This document shows positions 41,577 to 50,200 of a DNA stretch of 64,000 bases, one piece after another. Source of the DNA: Streptomyces sp. NBC_01197 (GTDB lineage: Bacteria; Actinomycetota; Actinomycetes; Streptomycetales; Streptomycetaceae). Under the pieces are notes generated by a model. It was not told where the DNA came from. It saw nothing but the letters and a program-made list of their open reading frames with translations, and searched no databases. The stretch spans positions 7,208,001-7,272,000 of the forward strand of contig NZ_CP108569.1 of assembly GCF_036010505.1 (NCBI RefSeq), in the 5' to 3' direction. Within the stretch, counting starts at the first letter, position 1; each line of letters begins with the position of its first letter. Both the position numbers and the translations under genes were made by a program.

Positions 41577-42745
41577 GACCGGCGTCCCTTCGGCAGGCCC
41601 AGCAGCCGCTCGGCGATGATGTCGCGCTGGATCTCGTTGGTCCCCGCGTAGATGGGTCCCGCCAGCGAGAAGATGTAGCCGTCGGCCCAGCCGCCCTCGG
41701 CGGGTGCGTCCGCCGCCTCGTCCGACAGCTCGCCGCGCGGGCCGAGCAGGTCGAGCGCCGTCTCGTGCAGGCCGATGTCCAGCTCCGACCAGAAGACCTT
41801 GTTCAGGCTGGACTCGGCACCGATGGAGCCGCCGGCCGCGATCCGTGAGGCGTTGGCGTACGTGAACAGCTGATAGGCGCGCGAGCGGATCACGGCGTCG
41901 GCGACCCGGTCGCGCAGCGTGGTGTCGTCCGGGCCGGCCTCGGCGCGCCACAGCGCGGTGAGCCGTTCGGCCGCCGCGGTGAAGCGTCCCGGGCTGCGCA
42001 GCGTCAGGCCGCGTTCGTTGCCCGCGGTGCTCATCGCGGCCTGCCAGCCGCAGCCCGGCTCACCGATGACGTCGGCGTCGGGCACGAAGACGTCGTCGAG
42101 GAAGAGCTCGGCGAAGGCCGGTTTGCCGTCCAGGCGTCCGACGGGCCGTACGGTCACGCCGTCGGCGTCCAGCGGGAACATCAGATACGTGAGACCGCGG
42201 TGCGGCCGGTCCGCGTCCGGGTCGCTGCGGAAGAGCCCGAAGGCCCGGTCGGCGAAGGCGGCCCGCGACGACCACGCCTTCTGCCCGTTGAGCAGCCAGC
42301 CGTCCGCCGTCCGGGTCGCGGTGGAGCGCAGCGAGGCCAGATCGGACCCGGACTCCGGCTCGGACCAGGCCTGCGCCCAGATCACCTCACCGCTCGCCAT
42401 GGCGGGCAGGATCCGGCCGCACTGCTCGGGGGTGCCGTGCTCGAAGAGGGTGGGGGCGAGGAGGTTGATGCCGTTCTGGCTGACGCGGCCGGGCGCGCCC
42501 GCCGCGAAGTACTCCTCCTCGAAGATCAGCCACTGCAGGATCGAGGCATCCCGGCCGCCGTGCCGGGCGGGCCAGGAGACCACCGACCAGCGGTCGGCCG
42601 ACAGGGTGCGTTCCCAGGCGCGGTGGGCCGCGAAGCCCTCGGCGGTCTCCAGCGATGGCAGGGGCGAGGCGGGAATGTGCGCGGCGAGCCAGTCGCGCGC
42701 CTCGGCGCGGAAGGCGTCCTCGGCGGCGGTGAAGTCGAGATCCAT
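41573..42745 (-). CDS. Acyl-CoA dehydrogenase, full-length partner
   Basis: A 390-residue flavoprotein that introduces an alpha,beta double bond into acyl-CoA. Motifs: WAQAWSEPESGSDLASL (substrate/FAD contact), NERGLTL and the C-terminal GPIYAGTNEIQRDIIAERLLGLP signature. It is the large member of a coupled pair with the 338-residue protein. It starts one base into the stop of the preceding crotonase gene (TGATG). In the KstR2 regulon dehydrogenases of this type act on HIP-CoA or ring-opened intermediates. Which FadE number it equals is not resolved. Confidence 0.9.
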   Translation of the reverse strand: MDLDFTAAEDAFRAEARDWLAAHIPASPLPSLETAEGFAAHRAWERTLSADRWSVVSWPARHGGRDASILQWLIFEEEYFAAGAPGRVSQNGINLLAPTLFEHGTPEQCGRILPAMASGEVIWAQAWSEPESGSDLASLRSTATRTADGWLLNGQKAWSSRAAFADRAFGLFRSDPDADRPHRGLTYLMFPLDADGVTVRPVGRLDGKPAFAELFLDDVFVPDADVIGEPGCGWQAAMSTAGNERGLTLRSPGRFTAAAERLTALWRAEAGPDDTTLRDRVADAVIRSRAYQLFTYANASRIAAGGSIGAESSLNKVFWSELDIGLHETALDLLGPRGELSDEAADAPAEGGWADGYIFSLAGPIYAGTNEIQRDIIAERLLGLPKGRRS

Positions 42746-43596
42746 CAGCGTCCTGCCTTCTTCATCGCGCCGATGTCCATCCCGCCGAGAGAGTCCGCCG
42801 CCGTCTCGGCGTTGTGCGCGTGGGCGAGATGGTGGAGGCCGAACACCGAGTCGAGACCGGTGTGCAGGCCCTGCAGATCCTCGGCCTGGTTGACCGCGCG
42901 CTTAGTCAGGGCCAGTCCCATCCGGGGCATCTCGGCGATACGGACGGCGAGTTCACGGGTACGGTCGGTGAGCTCGGCGGCGGGGACGACGCGGTTGACC
43001 ATGCCGACCTCGTAGGCGCGCTGCGCGCTCATCCGGTCACCGGTGAAGAGGAACTCCTTGGCGATCCGCGGGGGCATCACCCAGGGGTGGGCGAAGTACT
43101 CGACACCGGGGATCCCCATCCGTACGACCGGATCAGCGAAGAACGCGTCGTCGGCGGCGACGATGAGGTCGCAGATCCAGGCGAGCATCAGCCCGCCCGC
43201 CACACACGCGCCCTGCACGGAGGCGATCAGCGGCTTCGGCAGCTCGCGCCACCGCCGGCACATACCCAGATAGACCTCGGACTCCCGGGCGAAACGGCTC
43301 TCGGCGCCCGTCTTGTCCGAGTGGTCCCACCAGAGTCCCGCTCTGCGGTCGAAGGGGAGGTGCGCGTCGCGCTCCGGGGTCCCGATGTCGTGCCCCGCGG
43401 AGAAGTGCCGGCCGGCACCCGCCAGGACAACGGCCTTGACCTCGCTGTCGTCGGCCGCGCGGTAGAAGGCGCGGTCGAGCGCGTGGGTCATCGCGGAGTT
43501 CTGGGCGTTGCGGTAGTCAGGGCGGTTCATGGTGACGAGGGCTACGGGGCCCTGCCGCTCGTAGCGCACCACGGGCTCTTCGTGGTCGGCGGTCAT
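42745..43596 (-). CDS. Enoyl-CoA hydratase/isomerase family protein
   Basis: A 283-residue crotonase-fold enzyme. Oxyanion-hole parts: GRHFSAGHDIGT and GACVAGGLMLAWICDLIVAADDA. The inserted segment HLPFDRRAGLWWDHSD is characteristic of a large subset of actinobacterial hydratases. The start has GAGGGAGCC upstream. First gene of an operon followed by the two acyl-CoA dehydrogenases, all on the minus strand, controlled from the same KstR2-type box as ipdF. It probably processes a double bond created by those dehydrogenases. Confidence 0.85.
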   Translation of the reverse strand: MTADHEEPVVRYERQGPVALVTMNRPDYRNAQNSAMTHALDRAFYRAADDSEVKAVVLAGAGRHFSAGHDIGTPERDAHLPFDRRAGLWWDHSDKTGAESRFARESEVYLGMCRRWRELPKPLIASVQGACVAGGLMLAWICDLIVAADDAFFADPVVRMGIPGVEYFAHPWVMPPRIAKEFLFTGDRMSAQRAYEVGMVNRVVPAAELTDRTRELAVRIAEMPRMGLALTKRAVNQAEDLQGLHTGLDSVFGLHHLAHAHNAETAADSLGGMDIGAMKKAGR

Positions 43597-43626
43597 CGAC
43601 GGCTCCCTCTCTAGCGACGATTCTTC

Positions 43627-43646
43627 CCTAACAAGTGTTTGGTAGG
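43627..43646. promoter_or_regulatory. KstR2-type operator, site 1
   Basis: CCTAACAAGTGTTTGGTAGG is symmetrical at 7 of 10 base pairs. Its core AACAAGTGTTTGGT matches the reported KstR2 consensus A-n-CAAG-n-n-CTTG-n-T at 9 of 10 fixed positions. It lies between divergent operons, directly in front of a TAACCT -10 element. A perfect 12-bp palindrome (TAGGTTAACCTA, 43643-43654) overlaps its right edge. Confidence 0.75.
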
Positions 43647-43659
43647 TTAACCTAAGGCC

Positions 43660-43731
43660 ATGAGCAGCGTCGAGGAATCCGGCACCGGGACCACCCGGCA
43701 GCGGACCGCATCGCGAGGTGGACAACCGTGA
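43660..43731 (+). CDS. Leaderless 23-codon reading frame coupled to ipdF
   Basis: ATG 43660 starts six bases after TAACCT (43648-43653), the spacing of a leaderless transcript. The 23-residue product begins MSSVEESGTGTTRQR and ends at TGA 43729-43731, which overlaps the GTG of ipdF (GTGA). It may be a coupling leader that carries ribosomes to ipdF rather than a functional protein. It could be chance; comparison with relatives is needed. Confidence 0.4.
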   Translation: MSSVEESGTGTTRQRTASRGGQP

Positions 43732-44513
43732 ACAAGCCCCCGCAGTACCTCCCCGGGCACCAGCTGCTCGCCGGCCGCACCGCAGTGATCACCGCGGCCG
43801 CCGGCGCGGGGATCGGCGGCGCCACCGCGCGCCGGTTCCTGGAGGAGGACGCCCGCGTCGTACTCGGCGACAGCCACGCCCGCCGCCTGGACGAGACCGT
43901 CGGGGCGCTGGCGGAGGAGTTCGGCGCGGACCGGGTCGCCGGCGCCGCGTGCGACGTCACCGACGAGGAGCAGGTGGGCGCCCTCCTCGACCTGGCCGAG
44001 GAACGGCACGGCCGGCTCGATCTCGTCGTCAACAACGCGGGGCTCGGCGGAACGGCCGAGCTGACCGAGATGACCGACGCCCAGTGGGACAAGGTCATCG
44101 ACGTCACCCTGAACGGGACCTTCCGGTGCACCCGCGCCGCACTGCGCCGGATGAAGGCCTCCGGCGGCGGAGGAGTCGTCGTCAACAACGCCTCCGTCGT
44201 CGGCTGGCGCGCCCAGCGCGGACAGGCCCACTACGCGGCCGCGAAGGCCGGCGTGATGGCGCTCACCCGCTGCGCCGCCGTGGAGGCCGCCGAGTACGGC
44301 GTACGCGTCAATGCCGTCTCACCCAGCCTGGCCATGCACCCGCACCTGGTGAAGGTCACCACGCCCGAGCTGCTCGAACAGCTCACCGAGGCCGAGGCTT
44401 TCGGCCGGTACGCCGAGCCGTGGGAGATCGCCAACGTCATCGTCTTCCTGGCCAGCGGCTACTCCTCGTACATGACCGGCGAGACCGTGTCGGTCAGCAG
44501 CCAGCACGCGTGA
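43728..44513 (+). CDS. ipdF: SDR, IpdF-like 5-hydroxy-HIP-CoA dehydrogenase
   Basis: A 261-residue classical SDR. TAAAGAGIGGATARR is the cofactor loop and NNAGLGG follows. The catalytic triad segments are NNASVVGWRAQ and HYAAAKAGV, and the C-terminal SYMTGETVSVSSQH ends the family pattern. It strongly recalls Rv3559c (IpdF): GWRAQ, HYAAAKAGVMALTRC, EAAEYGVR and EAFGRYAEPWEIA. IpdF oxidises the 5-hydroxyl of HIP-CoA intermediates. GTG start, GAGGTGG eight bases upstream, overlapping the stop of a short leader frame. First gene before kstR2 and fadA6 under operator site 1. Confidence 0.85.
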   Translation: MNKPPQYLPGHQLLAGRTAVITAAAGAGIGGATARRFLEEDARVVLGDSHARRLDETVGALAEEFGADRVAGAACDVTDEEQVGALLDLAEERHGRLDLVVNNAGLGGTAELTEMTDAQWDKVIDVTLNGTFRCTRAALRRMKASGGGGVVVNNASVVGWRAQRGQAHYAAAKAGVMALTRCAAVEAAEYGVRVNAVSPSLAMHPHLVKVTTPELLEQLTEAEAFGRYAEPWEIANVIVFLASGYSSYMTGETVSVSSQHA

Positions 44514-44534
44514 GCGGGGAACGACAATGGGTCT

Positions 44535-45209
44535 GTGCCTACAGCCAAGAACGCGCCGGCCGACAACGCGCCGGCCCAGAACGCGACCGCAGCCAAGAAG
44601 AAGACCGCGATGAGTCCCTCGCCCGCGCGGCGCAGGGAACTGCTCGCCACCGCCGCCGAGGTGTTCGCGGCCCAGGGCTACAACGCCACCACGGTGCGGA
44701 AGATCGCGGACGAGGCCGGGATCCTGGCCGGCAGCCTCTACTACCACTTCGACTCCAAGGAGTCGATGCTCGATGAAATCCTGACCACGTTCCTGGACGA
44801 GCTGTGGGCGCGCTACGACTCCGTACTCGCCTCCGGTCTCGGCCCCAGGGAGACCATCGAAGCCCTTGTGACCGAGTCCTTCCGGGAGATCGACCGGCAC
44901 CGTGCCGCAGTCGCCATCTACCAGAAGGAATCCAAGTACCTCTCCGTGCAGCCGCGCTTCGGCTATCTCGCCGACTCGCAGGAGAAGTACGAGAAGGCCT
45001 GGCTCGGAACGCTCGAACGCGGCGTCTCCGAGGGGGTCTTCCGCAGCGACCTCGACGTCCGCCTCACCTACCGCTTCGTGCGCGACACCGTCTGGGTCGC
45101 CGCGAGCTGGTACCGGCCGGGCGGACAGCACAGCCCGGAGGAGATCGCCCGCCAGTACCTCGCGATGGTGCTGGAAGGCATCGCGTCCGGGCCGCACCAG
45201 CAAACGTAG
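44535..45209 (+). CDS. kstR2: TetR-type repressor KstR2
   Basis: A 224-residue TetR regulator. HTH at about 43-75 (GYNATTVRKIADEAGILAGSLYYHFDSKESML). The ligand domain is unusually similar to mycobacterial KstR2 (Rv3557c): AVAIYQKESKYL, QPRFGYLADSQEKYEKAW, FRSDLDVRLTYRFVRDTVWVAASWYRPGG and the final QYLAMVLEGI. KstR2 is released from DNA by HIP-CoA. A GTG start is used; an ATG 25 codons later (44610) with GAAGAAGAC upstream is possible, as the first 25 residues are low-complexity. It lies among HIP-catabolic genes whose promoters carry matching boxes. Confidence 0.88.
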   Translation: MPTAKNAPADNAPAQNATAAKKKTAMSPSPARRRELLATAAEVFAAQGYNATTVRKIADEAGILAGSLYYHFDSKESMLDEILTTFLDELWARYDSVLASGLGPRETIEALVTESFREIDRHRAAVAIYQKESKYLSVQPRFGYLADSQEKYEKAWLGTLERGVSEGVFRSDLDVRLTYRFVRDTVWVAASWYRPGGQHSPEEIARQYLAMVLEGIASGPHQQT

Positions 45210-45268
45210 ACCGACCGCCGGTTGCCGGACGGTCGGAACCCCAGCAGGTTCCCCATGGAGGAGCAGTC

Positions 45269-46426
45269 ATGGCCGAGGCCTACATAGTCGAAGCGGTACG
45301 CACCCCGGTCGGGCGGCGCAAGGGCGGGCTCAGCGCCGTCCACCCGGCCGACCTCGGCGCGCATGTGCTCCGGGCGCTCGTCGAGCGCTCCGGTATCGAC
45401 CCGTCCGCCGTCGAGGACGTCGTGTTCGGCTGCCTGGACACGGTCGGCCCGCAGGCCGGGGACATCGCCCGGACGAGCTGGCTGGCCGCCGGGCTCCCCG
45501 AGGAGGTGCCCGGGGTGACCGTCGACCGGCAGTGCGGCTCCTCCCAGCAGGCCGTGCACTTCGCCGCCCAGGGGGTGCTGTCCGGCACCCAGGACCTCGT
45601 CGTCGCGGGCGGCACCCAGAACATGTCGATGATCCCCATCGCCTTCGCCAGCCGGCAGGCAGCCGAGCCGCTGGGGCTGACCGAAGGACCGTACGCCGGT
45701 TCGGAGGGCTGGCGGGCTCGCTACGGTGAGCAGCCGGTCAACCAGTTCCACGGCGCCGAGCTGATCGCCGAGAAGTGGGGCATCTCCCGTACCGACATGG
45801 AGGAGTTCGCGCTCCGCTCGCACCAGCGCGCGCTCCGGGCCATCGACGAAGGGCGCTTCGCACGCGAGACGGTCGCCTACGGGGACGTCACCACCGACGA
45901 GGGGCCGCGCCGGGACACCTCGCTGGAGAAGATGGCCGGACTGAAGCCGGTTGTCGAAGGAGGCCGGCTCACCGCGGGCGTCTCGTCCCAGGTCTCCGAC
46001 GGGGCGTCGGCCATGCTGCTCGCATCCGAACGGGCCGTACGCGAACACGGGCTGACGCCCCGGGCCCGGATCCACCACCTCTCGGTACGCGGTGAGGACC
46101 CGATCCGGATGCTGTCCGCGCCCATCCCGGCGACGGCGTACGCGCTGAAGAAGGCGGGCATGTCCATCGACGACATCGACCTCGTCGAGATCAACGAGGC
46201 GTTCGCGCCGGTGGTGCTGGCCTGGCTGAAGGAGACCGGCGCAGATCCGGAGAAGGTCAACGTCAACGGCGGCGCCATCGCACTGGGCCACCCGCTCGGG
46301 GCGACCGGCACCAAGCTGATGACGACGCTCCTGCACGAACTGGAGCGCACCGGCGGGCGCTACGGCCTCCAGACCATGTGCGAGGGCGGCGGCCAGGCCA
46401 ACGTCACCGTCATCGAGCGCCTCTGA
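45269..46426 (+). CDS. fadA6: Thiolase FadA6
   Basis: A 385-residue functional thiolase, with nucleophile Cys in VDRQCGSSQQAVHFAA (about 90). The catalytic NEAF motif is EINEAFAPV, the GHP loop is GAIALGHPLGATG and the second Cys is in TMCEGGGQAN. In the KstR2 regulon FadA6 cleaves a late ring-opened beta-keto-CoA intermediate. GGAGGAG lies just upstream of the ATG. Third gene of the ipdF-kstR2-fadA6 unit, closed by a 23-bp inverted repeat. Confidence 0.9.
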   Translation: MAEAYIVEAVRTPVGRRKGGLSAVHPADLGAHVLRALVERSGIDPSAVEDVVFGCLDTVGPQAGDIARTSWLAAGLPEEVPGVTVDRQCGSSQQAVHFAAQGVLSGTQDLVVAGGTQNMSMIPIAFASRQAAEPLGLTEGPYAGSEGWRARYGEQPVNQFHGAELIAEKWGISRTDMEEFALRSHQRALRAIDEGRFARETVAYGDVTTDEGPRRDTSLEKMAGLKPVVEGGRLTAGVSSQVSDGASAMLLASERAVREHGLTPRARIHHLSVRGEDPIRMLSAPIPATAYALKKAGMSIDDIDLVEINEAFAPVVLAWLKETGADPEKVNVNGGAIALGHPLGATGTKLMTTLLHELERTGGRYGLQTMCEGGGQANVTVIERL

Positions 46427-46436
46427 CAGGTCTTCC

Positions 46437-46496
46437 GCACAACGGCCGTGCCGTTCCCGACACCTGGGAGTGCCGGGAACGGCACGGCCGTTGTGC
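46437..46496. terminator. Strong bidirectional terminator between fadA6 and ipdC
   Basis: GCACAACGGCCGTGCCGTTCCCG (46437-46459) is perfectly inverted at 46474-46496 (23 bp) over a 14-base loop, centred between two convergent stop codons. Confidence 0.85.
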
Positions 46497-46508
46497 GTCC
46501 CGGCGTTC

Positions 46509-47636
46509 TCAGCCGCTCACGGCGGACGCCCCCGGGACGGCGACTCCCGCCTCCAGGGCGGCCAGCGACCGGAGTGTCCCGTGGGCCTCGGACATGATCC
46601 GGCCGACGAGTTCGGCGCAGGACGGCAGATCGTCGATCAGACCGGCGACCTGGCCGGACGCCATCACCCCCAGATCGGGGCGGCCGTCCACCATCGACGC
46701 CTTGAGCATCATCGGCGTGTTGGCGGCCAGCAGAACCTGACTCCAGGTCAGGTCCTTGCCGTGCTTCATGGCCAGACCGTCGCGGACCATCTCCACCCAG
46801 CCGAGACCGGAGTGCGCCTTGAACCCGGCGGCGTGCCGCAGCGCCCGCAGCAGCGCCGCGGGCCGCCCCGAGCGTTCCAGCGAGGCGACCAGCGGGGTAC
46901 GGAGCATCCGGTGCGGCAGCCCGTCGACCTTGGTGGTGACGGTGATGTCCTTGACGCCCGCCGCGAGATACTCCGCCTTCACCGCGTCCGGCACCGTGCT
47001 GTCCGAAGTGAGCAGGAAACGGGTGCCCATGGCGACGCCCGCCGCGCCCTGGGCGAGCGCGGCCACCAGACCGCGGCCGTCACGGAAACCGCCCGCCGCC
47101 ACGACCGGGATGTCCACCGCGTCGACGACCTGCGGAAGCAGCACCGTGGTGGCGACCTCACCGGTGTGCCCGCCGCCCTCGCCGCCCTGCACGATGACCG
47201 CGTCGGCGCCCCACGCGGCCACCTTCTCGGCGTGCCGGCGCGCACCGATGGACGGGATCACCACGACGCCCGCGTCCTTCAGCCTGCCGATCAGCGTCTC
47301 GGAAGGGGCGAGCGCGAAGGACGCCACCCGCACGCCCTCCTCGATGATGAGGGCCACCCGGTCCGCTGCGTCGCCCGCGTCGGCCCGGAGATTGACGCCG
47401 AAGGGCTGGTCCGTACGCGATCTGACCTCGCGCACCGCCGCGCGCAGCTGCTCCAGCGTCATGGTCGCGGAGGCCAGGATGCCCAGCGCCCCCGCGTTGG
47501 CCGACGCCGACACCAGACGGGGCCCCGCCACCCACCCCATGCCGGTCTGCACGACCGGATGGCGCACGCCGACCAGCTCGGTGAGCGGGGTGGAGAGCGT
47601 GGCGGCCGGGCCCGTACCGCCGCTGTCCCCGGTCAC
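46509..47636 (-). CDS. ipdC: Nitronate-monooxygenase-fold enoyl-CoA reductase IpdC-like
   Basis: A 375-residue flavin enzyme of the 2-nitropropane dioxygenase/NMO family. N-terminal PVVQTGMGWVAGPRLVSA, FMN-binding ADAVIVQGGEGGGHTGEV and VAAGGFRDGRGLVAALAQGAAGVAMGTRFLLT are clear. In the HIP pathway IpdC reduces a ring C/D intermediate. It is the last gene of the echA20-ipdA-ipdB-ipdC operon, GTG start overlapping the ipdB stop (GTGA). Order and identity match Rv3550-Rv3553. Confidence 0.88.
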   Translation of the reverse strand: MTGDSGGTGPAATLSTPLTELVGVRHPVVQTGMGWVAGPRLVSASANAGALGILASATMTLEQLRAAVREVRSRTDQPFGVNLRADAGDAADRVALIIEEGVRVASFALAPSETLIGRLKDAGVVVIPSIGARRHAEKVAAWGADAVIVQGGEGGGHTGEVATTVLLPQVVDAVDIPVVAAGGFRDGRGLVAALAQGAAGVAMGTRFLLTSDSTVPDAVKAEYLAAGVKDITVTTKVDGLPHRMLRTPLVASLERSGRPAALLRALRHAAGFKAHSGLGWVEMVRDGLAMKHGKDLTWSQVLLAANTPMMLKASMVDGRPDLGVMASGQVAGLIDDLPSCAELVGRIMSEAHGTLRSLAALEAGVAVPGASAVSG

Positions 47637-48418
47637 GTCCGCACCTCGCGGTCGCGAAGTCCCGCAGGGTCGATGACCGTACGGATCAGCCGGAGTTCCT
47701 CCGCGCTCGGCTCGCGGGTACGGGGCACGTCGTCGGCGACCGCGAGCGGGAACCCGGTGGCCTCGCGCACCTGTGCCGCGCTCACCCCGGGGTGCAGCGA
47801 GCGTACGCGCAGCGTCCGGTCCGGCGTCTCGAAGTCCAGCACGGCCAGATCGGTGACGACGCGGCGCAGCTGGTGGAAACGGGTGGCCGAAGGGCCCGCT
47901 GCGGCGGCACGGTCGTAGCCGACACCGCTGACCATGTCGACCTTGTCGACGAACACCCGGGTGGAGTGCCGCGGCACCCAGTAACTCGTCGGGTTGTTGA
48001 TGGTGTTGACCGGGCCGCCGCGCACACCGAGCAGCTGCCTGGTGGGCTGCTTCCAGTCGCCGATGCAGCTGATGTTCTGGTTGCCGTGCCGGTCGAGCTG
48101 GCTGGCGCCCATCATCACGTGCCGCTTGCCGCCGGTCACCATGGAGAGGTGCCGCCGGTAGGGCAGCCAGCCCTCGATGACCTCCGGCGTGGCGCCGATG
48201 GCGGGGACATCGCCGATCACCAGCGCCTCGCCGTCGGTGAGCAGCAGATCGGGGGAGAAGGTCAGCCGGGCGAGCCGGGCACCGACGGAGGGCACGGTAC
48301 CCATCGGGCTGGCCAGGATCTCGCCGTCCCCCCGCCAGGCCTCGGCGCAGGCGATGACGCAGTACTCGGCGCGGGTGACATCGCTCCGCTCATCGGCGGT
48401 GGCGTCCTGTGTACTCAT
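47633..48418 (-). CDS. ipdB: CoA-transferase-fold subunit IpdB
   Basis: A 261-residue beta subunit of an atypical CoA transferase-fold hydrolase. Family parts: GTVPSVGARLARLTFSPDLLLTDGEA, GKRHVMMGASQLDRHGNQNISCIG and GGPVNTINNPTSYWVPRHS. Unlike true CoA transferases, IpdAB lacks the catalytic Glu of the beta subunit, and I see Gly/Ala-rich sequence in the region. IpdAB hydrolyses the C-C bond of the last steroid ring. Start and stop overlap its neighbours by four bases (ATGA, GTGA). Confidence 0.88.
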   Translation of the reverse strand: MSTQDATADERSDVTRAEYCVIACAEAWRGDGEILASPMGTVPSVGARLARLTFSPDLLLTDGEALVIGDVPAIGATPEVIEGWLPYRRHLSMVTGGKRHVMMGASQLDRHGNQNISCIGDWKQPTRQLLGVRGGPVNTINNPTSYWVPRHSTRVFVDKVDMVSGVGYDRAAAAGPSATRFHQLRRVVTDLAVLDFETPDRTLRVRSLHPGVSAAQVREATGFPLAVADDVPRTREPSAEELRLIRTVIDPAGLRDREVRT

Positions 48419-49308
48419 GCGCCCTCCTCGGCGAACGCCGCGACCGCGGCCTGATAGGTGTCCTCGTCCCCGGACAGGAAGCGGGCGGTGAACTCCCGCC
48501 AGGCGTCCGGGTCCGCGGCGGCCTTGGCGTACGCGGCCTGGAACGGCTCGTCGCGTCCGTAGTCCGGCACGCAGGAGGTGAAGTGCGCCCCGTTCGGGGT
48601 CTCGACGACCCCGGTCACCGACTGCCGCCCGACCAGCAGGGTCTGCGGCGCACCCGCAGCGGTGAACTCCGTACTGGGCACGATGCGTTCACAGGAGACG
48701 TACGCATCGGTCGCCGCGTCGCAGAAGAGGTCGTCGAAGTACGGGTCGGGGCCCAGGTACTGGCCGTTGCCCCGCGCGTCGGCCCGGTTGACGTGGACGA
48801 GCGCGGCGTCCATCCGCAGGGCCGGCACGGCGACCAGTTCCTCGCCGTCCGCGTACGGCGAAGTGACCGTGCGCAGCTCCGGGTTGACCCGCATCACGTC
48901 CGAGCCGAGACCGGCCCGTACCGGTAGGAACGGCAGCCGGTGGGTGGCCGCGGTCAGCCCCCACATGAACATCGACTCGTCCAGCTCGGTCAGCTCGAAG
49001 TCACCGCGCTGGCGCGCCGCACGGAAGTGCGGTTCCAGCGGGATGGAGTCGAGCGTGGCGAAGGCGGCCACCAGCTTGCGGATCTTCCCGGCGGCGGCCA
49101 GCAGGCCCACGTCGGGGCCGCCGTACGAGATGACGGTCAGGTCGGTGACGTCCGACCGCAGCAGGGCCCGGACGAGCGCCATCGGCTTGCGCCGGGAGCC
49201 CCAGCCGCCGATCCCGATCGTCATGCCGCTGCGCAGCCGGCCGGCGACCTCGTCCGGCGTCATGATCTTTCCGGTCTGCCCGGTCTCGCCAGGTGTGTCG
49301 CTGGTCAC
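48415..49308 (-). CDS. ipdA: CoA-transferase-fold subunit IpdA
   Basis: A 297-residue alpha subunit. Motifs: GMTIGIGGWGSRRKPMALVRALLRS, VISYGGPDVGLLAAAGKIRKLVAAFATLD and the ESMFMWGLTAATHRLPFLPVRAGLGSDVM stretch. Forms the IpdAB heterotetramer that opens ring C of the steroid nucleus. GTG start overlaps the echA20 stop (GTGA); AGGAG sits five bases before it. Tight overlaps with both neighbours indicate matched synthesis of the subunits. Confidence 0.88.
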   Translation of the reverse strand: MTSDTPGETGQTGKIMTPDEVAGRLRSGMTIGIGGWGSRRKPMALVRALLRSDVTDLTVISYGGPDVGLLAAAGKIRKLVAAFATLDSIPLEPHFRAARQRGDFELTELDESMFMWGLTAATHRLPFLPVRAGLGSDVMRVNPELRTVTSPYADGEELVAVPALRMDAALVHVNRADARGNGQYLGPDPYFDDLFCDAATDAYVSCERIVPSTEFTAAGAPQTLLVGRQSVTGVVETPNGAHFTSCVPDYGRDEPFQAAYAKAAADPDAWREFTARFLSGDEDTYQAAVAAFAEEGA

Positions 49309-50054
49309 GACTTCTCCTTGCTTCCGAAGGTGTCACGGACCCGGTCGGCGACGCCGAGCAGGTTGGCCTCGAAGGTGAAGCCCTGCTCGAAGCGGTAGCT
49401 GCGGCGGACGTCCACCGGGTCGATCCCGTTGATGGCCGCCTTCGCGAGGCGGATCAGAGTGCCGTCCTTGGCGGCGATCTCGGCCGCCAGCCGTACGGCC
49501 GCGTCCAGCAGCTCCGCACGCGGGACGATCTCCCACACCGAGCCGTGGTGGTGCAGTTCCTGCGCGGTGGCGGTGCGCGAGGTGTAGTACAGGGTGCGCA
49601 TCAGGTGCTGCGGGACCAGGCGGGCCAGGTGGGTCGCGGCGCCGAGCGCGCCCCGGTCCAGTTCGGGGAGGCCGAAGGTGGCGTCGTCGCTCGCCACGAT
49701 GGCGTCCGCGTTGCCCACCAGGCCGATACCGCCGCCCAGACAGAAGCCCGCCACGGCCGCGACCACCGGGACCTCGCACTCGTACACCGCGGCGAACGCC
49801 TCGGCGCAGCCGCCGTTGGCGCCCACCAGTGCCTCATGGCCGTCGGTGCGCTGCATTTCCTTGATGTCGACTCCGGCGTTGAATCCGCGCCCGGCCGCGG
49901 CGAGCACCACACAGCGCACGGACGGGTCACTGCCCGCGGCGCGTACGGCCGCTGCCAGGTCGTACCAGCCCCGCACGGGCAGGGCGTTGACCGGAGGGAA
50001 GTCGACGGTGACCACGGTGACGCCGCTGAGCGGGCTTGAGGTGGAGACACCCAT
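49305..50054 (-). CDS. echA20: Crotonase-fold ring-D hydrolase EchA20
   Basis: A 249-residue crotonase-fold protein. Oxyanion-hole segments GRGFNAGVDIKEMQ and VAGFCLGGGIGLVGNADAIVAS; FGLPELDRGALGAATHL follows. In the HIP pathway EchA20 hydrolyses the D ring of a CoA intermediate. ATG 50054 is chosen because an alternative ATG at 50084 lies inside the operator. A weak AAAGG is 14 bases upstream of the chosen start. First gene of the echA20-ipdA-ipdB-ipdC operon. Confidence 0.85.
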   Translation of the reverse strand: MGVSTSSPLSGVTVVTVDFPPVNALPVRGWYDLAAAVRAAGSDPSVRCVVLAAAGRGFNAGVDIKEMQRTDGHEALVGANGGCAEAFAAVYECEVPVVAAVAGFCLGGGIGLVGNADAIVASDDATFGLPELDRGALGAATHLARLVPQHLMRTLYYTSRTATAQELHHHGSVWEIVPRAELLDAAVRLAAEIAAKDGTLIRLAKAAINGIDPVDVRRSYRFEQGFTFEANLLGVADRVRDTFGSKEKS

Positions 50055-50072
50055 GAGCAGATCAGCTACCTT

Positions 50073-50092
50073 TCCACCAAACATTTGTTAGG
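50073..50092. promoter_or_regulatory. KstR2-type operator, site 2
   Basis: TCCACCAAACATTTGTTAGG shares the CAA-n3-TTTG-n-TAGG pattern with sites 1 and 3. It lies between the divergent echA20 operon and the Rv3548c-like SDR gene, 19 bp from the echA20 ATG. Confidence 0.65.
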
Positions 50093-50200
50093 TGAGAAGG
50101 TAGCAGTGGTTCGCGTACGGCGGGAGGGGGCGCCCGGCGTCCTTGCCCGTACGAGTGCCGGACAGGCTGAAGAAGGCGCCAAGTGAAGAGGAGAAGTGGG

